This document shows positions 35,001-41,315 of a stretch of 41,315 nt of DNA, piece by piece. A program made the translations under genes and the position numbers. This stretch comes from Coptodactyla brooksi (taxonomy: Eukaryota; Arthropoda; Insecta; Coleoptera; Scarabaeidae): assembly GCA_033557675.1 (NCBI GenBank), contig JAWQRM010000018.1, positions 1 through 41,315 on the forward strand, written 5' to 3'. Position 1 is the first letter of the stretch, and each line of letters begins with the position of its first letter. The notes below the pieces were generated by a model. It saw only the letters and a program-made list of their open reading frames with translations, was not told where the DNA came from and searched no databases.

Positions 35001-38000
35001 TCTCAGTTCCGCTAAGCAGTTTGTCTTTCGTAGTTTTTGTTTCTATTACATCTACAGTTTTAGAAGAAATGCCAACTTCATCCTTTAAAGATTTTACTTC
35101 CGTAATTTTAGTAGTTAACTCATGTATTACCGTTTCTTGTTCCTTTATGCTTTCAATACCTTCTCCTTCGCTAAATTCTACTTGCTTGGGGGTAATACTA
35201 GATTTGGCAGTTAAACTCTTTTCGTCGCTTACGTGGTCTCCTTCCTCAATTGTTGTAACAGGTTCCACTTCCATCACATCATCAGTTACAGCAGTTAATT
35301 TGTAAACTGCATAATCTGATTCCTTCTCCTGGTCCACAGTTTCCCGCTTTGGAGATTTTTCTTCTTTAGTTGTAGATAGCACCGCGACTTTTGCTGGTTC
35401 TTCGTTTTTTACATCTTCCCTTTCAGCAGTTAAGCTGTCTTTGTCTTCTAGGAATTCTGCTTGTTCAGCTGCTGTAGGTACTTTGTCTTCTTCAATTTTT
35501 GCTTCCACCATCAATTGGAGTTTAGTAGTTTCGTGAACTTCCCTACCTGGAGATCTCAATTCCGCACCTTTACAAGTTAATTTGTCCTTTGAAGCTTCTG
35601 CCTCCTTCACCTCTTCAAAAGCTTCCTCTCTTACAAATTCTACTTTTTTCGCCCCAGCTAATATTGCAAAATCCATTACTTTCAGGTGTTTTGCATCTTC
35701 AACTATATCAGCAAAAGCGTACTCGTCCGTTGGGTATTTAATTCTCTTAATTGCCGTGAACCCTTTGTCTTTTGTGGTTTCTGCATGTATCACACTTTCA
35801 GACGTAGTAGTTGCGGTAACTTCTTCTGCAGGCGTTATATCTTCAGTTTGGGGGGATAGTTTGTCTGCTGTCGGCTTTGTCAGCTTTATATCTTCTGACA
35901 CCCTCCGTTTTGCGTCCTCGAGTTTTACGTATTCCAGTTCTGCAGCTGTTGTTAATTTGTCTACCGCAGGTTCCGAATCGGCCATCTTTTCGGGTTCATA
36001 AGGAACTTTCTCTTTAGGAGGTTTCGTTTTTATTTCCTTAGTGAATATTGTGCCCGTAGCTACTTTATCTGCAGGCGTTACACCTTCAGCTTCAGGAGGC
36101 AATTTGTCTGCTGTAGGGTCTGCTACTTTCATCTCTTCTGACATCTCCAGTTTTGCGAATTCTACTTTCTCAGATTTCGTTTTCAACGCTGCTGGTTTGA
36201 GTTCTATATCTTTTGGATGTTCAATTCCAAGAGCTATGGCGTCCTCGTCCTGTAGGCATTTTAATTCTTTAGCTGTTGTTAATCTGTCTATCGTAGATTC
36301 CAAATCGGCCACCTTTTCGGCTTTAGAAGGAACTTTTTCTTTAGAATGTTTCATTTCGACAGCGTTGGTGGATAGTGTGTCTGTAACTTCTCTTTCTATA
36401 GGCGTTAGAGCGTCACCATCAGGGGGCAGATTGTCTGCCGGAGGCTCTGCTACCTTCATATCTTCTGACACCTCCAGTATTGCGAATTCCTGAGATTTCG
36501 TTGGCAATGTAGACGGTTTGAGCACTACATCTCTTGGAAGTTCAACACCAACAGTTGTGGCTTCCTTGTCTTTTAGGTATTCGAGCTCTTCAACTGCTGT
36601 TAATTTGTCTACCGCAGGTTCCAAATCGGCAACATCTGCGGCTTCAGAACAAACTTTCTCTTTAGATGGTTTTATTTCCACACTTTTAGTAGACAGTGTG
36701 TCTCTAACTTCTTCTTGTGCAGGCGTTACATCTTCAGCTTCGGAGGGCAGTTTGTCCTTTGTAGGTCCTGCTACCTTAATCTCTTCTAACACCTCCTGTT
36801 TTGCGAATTCTACTTCCTGAGATTTTGTTGGCAATGCCAACAAAACTCCAACACCAACAGTTACAACTGTTGTCAATTTGTCTATCGTAGGTTCCAAATC
36901 TCCCATCTCTTTGTCTTCAGAAGGAACTTTCCCTTTAGAAAGTTTCATTTCCGTAGCTTTAGTGGACACTGTGTCCGTAACTTTTTCCTCTATAGGCATT
37001 ACATCTTTGGAGGGCAGTTCGTCTGCTGTATGCTCTACATCCTTTGGATGTTCAACTCTAACAGGTATGGCATCGTGCCTTAGGTACTCTGATTCTTCAC
37101 CTGCTGTTAATTTGTCTATCGTAGGTTCCAAACCAGCCACCTCTTCGTCTTCAGACGGAACGTTCTCTTTAGAAGGTTTCATTTCTATAGCTTTAGTGTA
37201 TAGTGTGCCGATAACTTGCTCTTCTGCAGGCGTTACTTTTTCAGCTTCAGAGGGCAGTTTGTCTGGTGTAGGCTTTGCTACCTTCATCTCTTCTGGCACC
37301 TCCAGCTTTGAGAATTCTAGTTGCTCAGATTTCGTTGGAAACGCCGCTGGTTTGAGTTCAACATCCTTTGGATGCTCAACACTAACGGTTACGGCACCTT
37401 CGTCTTTTAGGTATTCCAGTTCTTCAGCTGTTGTTAATTTGTGTATCCCAGTTTCCTGATCGACCACCTCTTTGGCATCAGAAGGACCTTTCTCTTTAAG
37501 AGGTTTCCCATCCATAGCTTTAGGGGTTAGTGTGTCTGTAACTTCTCTGTCTGCAGGCGTTACATCTTCAGCTTCGGAAGGCAGTTTGTCTGGTGTAGCC
37601 TCTGTTACCTTCATCTCTTTTAACACCAACAGTTTTGCGAATTCTATTTCGTGAGATTTTGTAGGTAATGCCGCTGGTTTCAATTCTATATCTCGTGGAT
37701 GTTCAACTCTCTCAGCTATAGCGTCCTCATCTTTTAGGTATTCCAGTTCTTCAGCTGCTGTTAATATATCTGTCGCAGGTTCCAGATCGCCCACCTCTTG
37801 TGCTTCAGAAGGAACTTTCTCTTTAGGAGATTTCATATCCATAGCGCTGGTGGGTAGTATGCCTGTAACCTCTCCTTTTGCAGGCGTTGCATCTTCTGAC
37901 ACCTCCAGTATCGCGATTCCTACGTCTTGTGATTCTGTTGGTAACGCTGCTGGTTTGATTTCTACATCCTTTGGATGTTCAACTTTCGCAGTTATGCCGT

Positions 38001-39204
38001 CCTCACTTTTTAGGTATTCCAGTTTTTCAGCTGTTGTTAATTCGACTATCGCAGGCTCCAAATCTGCCACCTTTTCGGCTTCAGTCGCAACTTTTTCTTG
38101 AGGACGTTTCATATCCGTAGCTTTAGTGGGTAGTGTGTCTGTAAATCCTCCTTCTCCAGGCGCTACATCTTTAGCTTCGGAGGGTAGTTTGTCTGGTGTA
38201 GGTTCTTCTACCTTCACCTCTTCTGGCATCTCAGATTTTGCGAATTCTACTTCCTGAGATTCTGTTGGCAATGCTACAGGTGTGAGCTCTACATCCTTTC
38301 GATGATCAACTTTAGCAGTCATACCGTCCTCGTGCTTTAGGTATTCCAGTTCTTCAGCTGTTGTTAATTTGTCTATCGCAGATTCCAAGTCGACCATCTT
38401 TCTGGCTTCAGAATGAACTTTCTCTTTAGGAGGTTTCATATCCATAGCTGTAGTGGATAGTCTCTCCGTAACTTCTCCTTCTGTAGGTGCTACATCGTCA
38501 GCGTCAGGAGCCAGTTTGTCAAATGTAAGTTCTGCCACTTTCATCTTTTCTGACACTTTCAGTTTTGCGGATTCTACTTCCTGAGATTTCGTTGGCAATG
38601 ATGCTGGTTTGAGTTCTACATCCTTTGGATGTTCAACTTTCGCTGTTACAACGTCCTCGTCTTGTAGGTATTCCAGTTTTTCAGCTGTTCTTAGATTGTC
38701 TATCACAGATTCCAAATCGGCCATCTCTTCGGCTTCAGTAGGAACTTTCTCTTTAGGAGGTTGCATATCCGCAGCTTTACTGGGTAGTGTGTCTGTAACT
38801 TTTTCTTCTACAGGCGCTACGTCTTCACCTTCGGAGGGCAGTTGGTCTGGTGTAGGTTCTTCTACCTTCATCTCTTCTGGCATCTCCAGTTTTGCGAATT
38901 CTACTTCCCGGGATTCTGTTGGCAATGCTGCTGGTGTGAGCTCTACATCTTTTCGATGATCAACTTTAGCAGTTATACCGTCTTTGTCCTTTAGGAATTC
39001 TAGTTCTTCGGCTGTCGTTAATTTATATATCGCAGGTTCCACGTCGGCCATGTTTTCGTCTTCAGAAGGAACTTTTTCTTTAGGAGATTTTATATCAGCA
39101 GCTTTGGTGGGCAGTGTGTCTGTAGCTTGTTCTTCTGCAGGCGTTACATCTTCAGTTTCGGAGGGCAGTTTGTCTGGTGTAGGCTTTGCTACCTTCATCT
39201 CATC
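29047..39204 (-). CDS. Giant exon, main part: repeat array, acidic region, basic tail
   Basis: About 3,385 codons are open after the internal TAA at 39205-39207, in the same frame as the sequence before it. The order is: the rest of the 109-residue tandem array (to about 35.8 kb); a degenerate duplicated region (35.8-34.0 kb); three related SS(T/S)E...ALPTE segments (33.8-33.1 kb); an acidic Ser-rich region; a basic Ser/Pro-rich region with two RSFSPSxRxRRLK copies (30.6-30.45 kb); and an end segment with TSSCSSLPGSPIR and SIEVIYKQPYDNLKKLA. The last part looks conserved and is the best-ordered piece. The frame ends in TAA at 29047 (KKEVQY). A phase-1 donor ACAG|GTACCC lies at 29130/29129 and would let the exon splice onward like its neighbours. 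Another possible donor is GAG|GTACAA at 29059, in phase 0. It therefore either ends an L-type isoform at 29047 or continues into the XL-type exons. Confidence 0.65.
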   Translation of the reverse strand, partial: DEMKVAKPTPDKLPSETEDVTPAEEQATDTLPTKAADIKSPKEKVPSEDENMADVEPAIYKLTTAEELEFLKDKDGITAKVDHRKDVELTPAALPTESREVEFAKLEMPEEMKVEEPTPDQLPSEGEDVAPVEEKVTDTLPSKAADMQPPKEKVPTEAEEMADLESVIDNLRTAEKLEYLQDEDVVTAKVEHPKDVELKPASLPTKSQEVESAKLKVSEKMKVAELTFDKLAPDADDVAPTEGEVTERLSTTAMDMKPPKEKVHSEARKMVDLESAIDKLTTAEELEYLKHEDGMTAKVDHRKDVELTPVALPTESQEVEFAKSEMPEEVKVEEPTPDKLPSEAKDVAPGEGGFTDTLPTKATDMKRPQEKVATEAEKVADLEPAIVELTTAEKLEYLKSEDGITAKVEHPKDVEIKPAALPTESQDVGIAILEVSEDATPAKGEVTGILPTSAMDMKSPKEKVPSEAQEVGDLEPATDILTAAEELEYLKDEDAIAERVEHPRDIELKPAALPTKSHEIEFAKLLVLKEMKVTEATPDKLPSEAEDVTPADREVTDTLTPKAMDGKPLKEKGPSDAKEVVDQETGIHKLTTAEELEYLKDEGAVTVSVEHPKDVELKPAAFPTKSEQLEFSKLEVPEEMKVAKPTPDKLPSEAEKVTPAEEQVIGTLYTKAIEMKPSKENVPSEDEEVAGLEPTIDKLTAGEESEYLRHDAIPVRVEHPKDVEHTADELPSKDVMPIEEKVTDTVSTKATEMKLSKGKVPSEDKEMGDLEPTIDKLTTVVTVGVGVLLALPTKSQEVEFAKQEVLEEIKVAGPTKDKLPSEAEDVTPAQEEVRDTLSTKSVEIKPSKEKVCSEAADVADLEPAVDKLTAVEELEYLKDKEATTVGVELPRDVVLKPSTLPTKSQEFAILEVSEDMKVAEPPADNLPPDGDALTPIEREVTDTLSTNAVEMKHSKEKVPSKAEKVADLESTIDRLTTAKELKCLQDEDAIALGIEHPKDIELKPAALKTKSEKVEFAKLEMSEEMKVADPTADKLPPEAEGVTPADKVATGTIFTKEIKTKPPKEKVPYEPEKMADSEPAVDKLTTAAELEYVKLEDAKRRVSEDIKLTKPTADKLSPQTEDITPAEEVTATTTSESVIHAETTKDKGFTAIKRIKYPTDEYAFADIVEDAKHLKVMDFAILAGAKKVEFVREEAFEEVKEAEASKDKLTCKGAELRSPGREVHETTKLQLMVEAKIEEDKVPTAAEQAEFLEDKDSLTAEREDVKNEEPAKVAVLSTTKEEKSPKRETVDQEKESDYAVYKLTAVTDDVMEVEPVTTIEEGDHVSDEKSLTAKSSITPKQVEFSEGEGIESIKEQETVIHELTTKITEVKSLKDEVGISSKTVDVIETKTTKDKLLSGTEKVDHLKYVDVSTAKVTPILKKGESPTEGTPEGVKVAEPGIDTLCTKAAEAKPLKWRAASKDGEMTDSELAVGKLRVTEELEHQEDKDATTVRVELLKDLEFKPVTLPTKPQEVESPKEKISEEMKVAKLPPKAEHLTSAGEKISVTTATEEMMHEETTKDESVTAIEKVQYPTDGDILGAIVEDVKDLALKQFLRLTAAESPTEVDFEEMKSAQFTMDKLTTIVAQVKSPKDEAPEVTTRQLLVDVKIEDDKVGTAVKQAEYVEYDDSLTAKIQVKDEVSAKVAVPSTPMEIEPTKTIVDEGKAAIDEPITAIQKAECPTDREEEDAIHVELTKVVIATAVKEVDEGVKCAESTVERSTTIVALSKDRKFTETMDIESSINEEVTVSSTEDKIIVDTAIIPQTISKAFISSTELLSSVALPTELQRKGSVEKVSEIMQGMTEDKLESGALLYRTSTEDITEHIKQYSTSTIALDSPAELDHTRVHEHLSESIEADEDSDGKEDTNNKPRHIITEAILSSSEIVTTIALPTEGKEDAVHKVTGILQRLSSDIECAIEESDNGIMMKPVEKLERKTIYEPISGDHILIGSISDDDTEEIKVLPATSLDGCQMKQEDKITKAVTERSLSTKTVLEDSIASTETNIIQTLPSECKLKPRVEQHYSEEEVRKRLSLVEEQIEKDICLGKKDEEDCIIVSCKAKHQSDSSKPCIEPLCRKRVLKDIGPAQGELFIPDNIDTIYLDSVDQQQRRKKSITFTDMPPEIIPIAKRSLDVSYVSKPQAKSLTSSEQARKCSEGILEIPDMIPLFESRKDRSTPSPIDKLVSATITESKSIEDMKSDDKITPDSLGEDISSITDDYYKSSRKVSFDEFNTVVEDITSIAEVLSEGKRSDESTEVEDGQDLEDYSPYNEEIDQVKAEDAAIIIKETVTEIHEEVTIEGRGKEKIVSKPSEEEGDGFRRSQSKVTDTFLLHSEAEDLHATEALADSSERRLSTKKITITSEGLPKEAFRDETYILREKQISPSKVSGVSTQLQKSFSDVGSPMVVKETKEILDLDEIVEMSGVLSDTTKSVTYIQEERDKCLTDVVRIDGTQMQKVFDHPITDDVIAGVQRDMSQQSLLADDETNITREEQIEDRSEEHVTPDEPKIKGPGYILDDITKLLAQEEKSDTALIDEKIKKQIKSPTVLVVEELHHILPDEISKQVLSQELALQRDSIDHSSVEEVSIVSSVIQAGSSDTSDENEKQSKKVAFSRDSEVSSDEHFKVRRRSSIDGLKDIETHLEEGIMSDDISQISSVIRSDSAKFSETDAEPVSSETESSYRLDLQTLSDKSVSSKLSCSAIYEVESPHTEISASESHIESIIESCMGTIKSVDDQVTKEKPSYSVQLSTDNREKQKRLSSEIKVRKIPLRTKLQSDTTTAERKKAPRYAVRHGDIEMKDDVLKVTMHHETDNKSTKKSETRTKKYIKKDVKCEIKTARSFSPSARVRRLKAQGDIDTASDEIKATRSFSPSTRLRRLKTESDADMSSDDEKKDVVAKVKSFRKGSPKLQSEGKSTTQITKFIKSPVRKTYSSDSTSTDTTTTIIKKHEYKKKSLPISTALEIKPSQPRKYDNRIHGYMQSTVSRDMKIDKHVREAGSKKVTPKPKEKKETDNQKLIAYTSSRTSTPERKTDKKPDKITKAKIEDSRKFTKKSVPDKVIRSTEIQKQSKSKIDSSRTKSFVALRKDPVQNGFYESPLRAQKLPPRVESPKPSPSPTKLKRAIPVEEHIRKSSLSEKSKPSLKPSESDRTVHEFDSTRSQSVISSTHHTHQMERTSSCSSLPGSPIRVHSANGGTKVLTSEVFTRSHDQAGSIEVIYKQPYDNLKKLAYGLREVEFFDTTDSSLSESVALPSSPSDHDTSSDINGKKLSPSSPKKHRVSDLITCSLIPEDHAISEEIDLPRKLLMSTSTMAIEEQLQQDIQETGTPISVLPEPGVPTHSMACTVKKEVQY
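30450..30610 (-). repeat. Two copies of (A/T)RSFSPSxRxRRLK (protein level)
   Basis: The segments ARSFSPSARVRRLKAQGD and TRSFSPSTRLRRLKTESD follow each other at about 30 residues, each trailed by an acidic DxxSDE stretch. Ser-Pro sites inside a strongly basic patch are typical of microtubule-associated proteins, where phosphorylation controls binding. Assignment to microtubules is inference. Confidence 0.65.
34020..35815 (-). repeat. Diverged higher-order duplication (about 1.24-kb period)
   Basis: Two blocks align over more than 150 residues. One starts ETTKDKGFTAIKRIKYPTDE (about 35,790) and the other ETTKDESVTAIEKVQYPTDG (about 34,548). Both continue with IVEDxKxL, then EEVK/EEMK, KLT, VKIE(E)DKV and DSLTA. 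A degenerate 109-residue unit (EMTDSELAVGKL...EEMKVAKLPPK) precedes the second block just as a regular unit precedes the first. The duplicated segment therefore included one unit of the neighbouring array. Confidence 0.65.
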
Positions 39205-39207
39205 TTA
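39205..39207 (-). other. In-frame TAA inside a repeat unit
   Basis: At this place other units read GTA/GTG TCA GAA GAG ATG AAG. This one reads GTG TAA GAT GAG ATG AAG. A single C-to-A change turns TCA into TAA, and the next codon also differs. No frameshift accompanies it. The sequence also creates GTGTAAGAT, a fair donor-like string, but no plausible acceptor is near in this purine-rich sequence. Confidence 0.85.
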
Positions 39208-41315
39208 CACATCCAGTTTTGCGAATTCTTCTTCCTGTGGTTCTGTTGGCAATGCTGCTGGTTTGACCTCTACATCCTGTGGATGTTCAACTGTAGCAGT
39301 TATGTCGTCCTTGTCCTTTAAATATTCCAGTTCTTCAGCTGCTCTTAATTTGTCTATCTCTTTAAGAGGTGTCACATCTATAGCTTTAGTGGGTAGTGTG
39401 TCTGGAACTCCTTCTTCTGCAGTCGTTACGTCTTCAGCTTCGGAGGGCAGTTTGTCTGGTGTGGGCTCCGCCACCTTCATCTCTTCTGACACCTTAAGTT
39501 TGGCGCTTTCTACTTCCTGAAGTGCTGTTGGCAATACTGCTGGTTTGGGCTCTACATCCTTTCGAAGATCAACTCTAGCAGTTACGCCGTCGACGTCTTT
39601 TAGGTATTCCAGTTCTTCAGCTGTTGTTAGTTTGTCTATTGCAGTATCCAGAGCCGTCACCTTTTCGGCTTCAGAAGGATGTTCCTCTTTAGGAGGTGTC
39701 ACATCCATAGCTTTAGTGGGTAGTGTGTCTGTAACTTCTTCTTCTGCAGGCCTTACACTTTCAGCTTCGGAAGGCAGATTCTCCAGTTTTGCAAATTCTA
39801 GTTCACGAGATTCTGTTGGTAATGCTGCTGGTTTGAGCTCTACATCCTTTGGATGTTCAACCTTAGCAGTTATGCCGCGCTCGTCTTTTAGATATTCCCG
39901 TTTTTCAGCTACTGTTAATTTGTCTACTGCAGTTTCCAGATCCGTCAGCTTTTCGGCTTCAGAAGGTAGTTCCTCTTGAGGAGGTGTCACATTCATAGCT
40001 TTAGTGGGTAGTGTGTCTGTAACTTCTTCGTCTGCGGGCGTTACATCTTCAGCTTCGGAGAGCAATTTGTCTGGTGTGGGATCTGCTATCTTCGTCACTT
40101 CTGATATCTCCAGTTTTACAAATTCTAGTTTCTGAGATTCTGTCGCTAATGCTGCTGGTTCGAGTTCTACATCCTTCGGATGTTCAACTCCAGCTGTTAT
40201 GCAGTGCTCGTCCTTTAGATATTCCAGTTCTTCAGCTGTTGTTAATTTGCCTATCGCAGTTTCCAGACCCGTCAGCTTTTCGGCTTCAGAAGGAAGTTCC
40301 TCTTTAGGAATTGTCACACGCCTAGCTTTAGTGGGTAGTGTGTCTGTAACTTCTTCTTCTGCGGGGGTTACATCTTCAGCTTCTGTTGGCAGTTTGTCTG
40401 GTGTGGGCTCTGCCACCTTCATCTCTTCTGATACCACCAGTTTTGCAAATTCTACTTCCTGAAATTCTGTTGGCAATACTGCTGGTTTGAGTTCTACATC
40501 CTTTGGACGTTCAACTCCAGCAGTTATGCCCTTCTCGCCTTTTAGATATTCCAGTTCTTCAGCTGTTGTTAATTCGTCTATTGCAGTATCCAAATCCGTC
40601 ACCGTTTCGGCTTCATAAGGAAGTTGCTCTTTAGGAGGTGTGAAATCCACAGCTTTGGTGGATAGTGTGTCTGTAGCTACTTCTTTTGCGGACGTCACAT
40701 CTTCAGCTTTGGGGGGCATTTTGTCTGGTGTGGGTTCTACCACCATTGTCACTTCCGATTCCTCGTGTTTTGCGAATCCCAGTTCCTGAGTTTCCGTTGG
40801 TAATGCTGCTGGTTCGAGTTCTTCATCGTTTGCATGTTCAACTCTAGCAGTTATGCCGTGTTTGTCTTTTAGATGTTTTTCAGCTCCTGTTAATTTGTCT
40901 ATTGCAATATTCAGGTCCGTCAGCTTTTCGGCTTCAGAAGGAAGTTCCTCTTTAGGAAGTGTCACATCCATAGCTCTAGTGGGTAGTGTGACTGCAACTT
41001 CTTCGACTGCGGGCGTTACATCTTCAGCTTCGGAAGGCAATTTGTCTGGTGTGGGCTCTGCCACCATTGTCATTTCTGATATCTCCAGTTTTGCGAATTC
41101 TAGTTCCTGAGATTCCGTTTGTAATGCTGCTAGTTCGAGTTCTTCATCCTTTGGATGTTCAATCCTAGAAGTTATGCCGTCCTCGTCTTTTAGATATTCC
41201 AGTTCTTCAGCTGTTGCTATTTTGCCTATTGCAGTTTCCAGATCCGTCAGCTTTTCTGCTTCAGAAGGAAGTTTCTCTTTAGGAAGTGTCACGTCCACAG
41301 CTTTAGTGGGTAGTG
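39205..41315 (-). CDS. Giant exon, right part (partial; open at window edge, ends in in-frame TAA)
   Basis: This frame is open from the window edge (41315) to a TAA at 39207-39205. The first in-window start-like codon is GTG at 41298, which is not a real start: the frame runs through the edge with the repeat pattern LPTKAVDVTLPKE. It encodes the first six and a half of the 109-residue units. Downstream sequence continues in the same frame and the same repeat pattern (DEMKVAKPTPDKL), so this and the next entry are one exon interrupted by one codon. The exon's 5' end, and the ankyrin repeats, spectrin-binding and death domains expected for the family, would lie to the right. Confidence 0.65.
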   Translation of the reverse strand, partial: LPTKAVDVTLPKEKLPSEAEKLTDLETAIGKIATAEELEYLKDEDGITSRIEHPKDEELELAALQTESQELEFAKLEISEMTMVAEPTPDKLPSEAEDVTPAVEEVAVTLPTRAMDVTLPKEELPSEAEKLTDLNIAIDKLTGAEKHLKDKHGITARVEHANDEELEPAALPTETQELGFAKHEESEVTMVVEPTPDKMPPKAEDVTSAKEVATDTLSTKAVDFTPPKEQLPYEAETVTDLDTAIDELTTAEELEYLKGEKGITAGVERPKDVELKPAVLPTEFQEVEFAKLVVSEEMKVAEPTPDKLPTEAEDVTPAEEEVTDTLPTKARRVTIPKEELPSEAEKLTGLETAIGKLTTAEELEYLKDEHCITAGVEHPKDVELEPAALATESQKLEFVKLEISEVTKIADPTPDKLLSEAEDVTPADEEVTDTLPTKAMNVTPPQEELPSEAEKLTDLETAVDKLTVAEKREYLKDERGITAKVEHPKDVELKPAALPTESRELEFAKLENLPSEAESVRPAEEEVTDTLPTKAMDVTPPKEEHPSEAEKVTALDTAIDKLTTAEELEYLKDVDGVTARVDLRKDVEPKPAVLPTALQEVESAKLKVSEEMKVAEPTPDKLPSEAEDVTTAEEGVPDTLPTKAIDVTPLKEIDKLRAAEELEYLKDKDDITATVEHPQDVEVKPAALPTEPQEEEFAKLDV

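Larger units (their letters stand above)
35815..41315 (-). repeat. Tandem array, about 18 units of 109 residues (about 325 bp)
   Basis: The unit reads roughly MKVAEPTPDKLPSEAEDVTP, then EEEVTDTLPTKAMDVTPPKE, then ELPSEAEKLTDLETAIDKL, then TTAEELEYLKDEDGITARVE, then HPKDVELKPAALPTESQE and FAKLEVSE. Units near the right edge are most alike. They diverge toward 36 kb. Several carry in-frame deletions (for example units around 39.8, 39.35, 37.9, 37.05, 36.85 and 35.9 kb). The array continues beyond the window. It is acidic, Lys/Glu/Thr/Pro-rich and probably extended, a plausible molecular spacer. Confidence 0.85.

Noticed and set aside
39195..39215. An intron removing the TAA via the donor-like GTGTAAGAT
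   Set aside because: The coding strand downstream is purine-rich with no polypyrimidine tract or acceptor in the right phase, and a complete repeat unit follows directly.
1146..41110. Many plus-strand open frames (60-240 codons), e.g. 8123-8593, 20716-21450, 36878-37459
   Set aside because: They lie antisense to the giant exons and encode Ser/Phe/Val-rich sequence that mirrors the purine-rich coding strand. They carry the same repeat periods as the sense gene and no independent start or splice context.
29047..41315. A separate gene or transposon ending at 39205 and another starting at ATG 39198
   Set aside because: The reading frame and the 109-residue repeat pattern continue without a break on both sides of the TAA, and ATG 39198 is the ordinary EEMKVA codon of the unit. 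No promoter or polyadenylation signal lies between them.
35815..41315. Satellite DNA or CRISPR-like array
   Set aside because: The roughly 325-bp units are coding throughout, indels keep frame, and divergence fits a protein-level repeat. There are no short identical direct repeats with unique spacers.
1..41315. Futsch/MAP1B-type gene instead of an ankyrin
   Set aside because: MAP1 proteins have few exons and a recognisable C-terminal light-chain domain. Here the C-terminus and the many symmetric cassette exons fit giant ankyrins better. The alternative is not fully excluded without a search.

Overview
The window looks like an AT-rich arthropod, most likely insect, nuclear genome. Genes are split by short GT-AG introns (131 to 727 bp), and no bacterial-style operons, RNA genes or mobile elements are visible. 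Nearly all coding sequence is on the minus strand, so the gene reads from right (41315) to left (1). I interpret it as the 3' two-thirds or more of one enormous cytoskeletal gene. The best match from memory is the giant-exon region of a neuronal ankyrin of the insect Ank2 (L/XL) and nematode unc-44 type. The N-terminal ankyrin repeats, spectrin-binding ZU5/UPA region and death domain would lie to the right, outside the window. Family assignment rests on recognised sequence style and architecture, not on a database search.

Layout in transcription order. From 41315 to about 29130 is a giant exon, open at the window edge. It holds a tandem array of about 18 units of 109 residues (41.3-35.8 kb), a degenerate duplicated region (35.8-34.0 kb) and a basic Ser/Pro-rich tail (about 30.9-29.6 kb). 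Its frame is broken by one in-frame TAA at 39207-39205. From 28823 to 26345 is an exon with about 12 acidic TD-x-E motifs and a possible internal start codon. A 69-bp exon (26213-26145) and a 1.4-kb exon (25417-24005) follow. Next is a 13-kb exon (23779-10745). Its first half alternates Phe-rich basic motifs (FxxFGKK) with FLxxE(V/I)xxFxDVK motifs, and its second half is a very long Lys/Asp/Thr/Ala helical repeat region. A 603-bp exon (10541-9939), an 8.1-kb exon (9641-1500), an 84-bp exon (1248-1165) and a terminal exon ending in TAG at 740 complete the gene.

Every firmly placed exon junction is phase 1 (one base, a G, before the GT donor and two bases after the AG acceptor). Each internal exon is therefore a symmetric cassette that can be skipped without frameshift. 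Spliced together from the ATG at 28823, the exons give 25,938 nt, which is exactly 8,645 codons plus a stop. The exon to the right adds about 4,061 codons if its single stop is not real. The protein would act as a long disordered, highly charged linker between the membrane/spectrin skeleton and microtubules.

The most unusual items are the paired FxxFGKK / FLxxE...DVK module array, the LEA/perilipin-like repeat region, the lone in-frame stop inside a 12-kb open frame, and signs of an internal transcript start near 28.8-28.9 kb.
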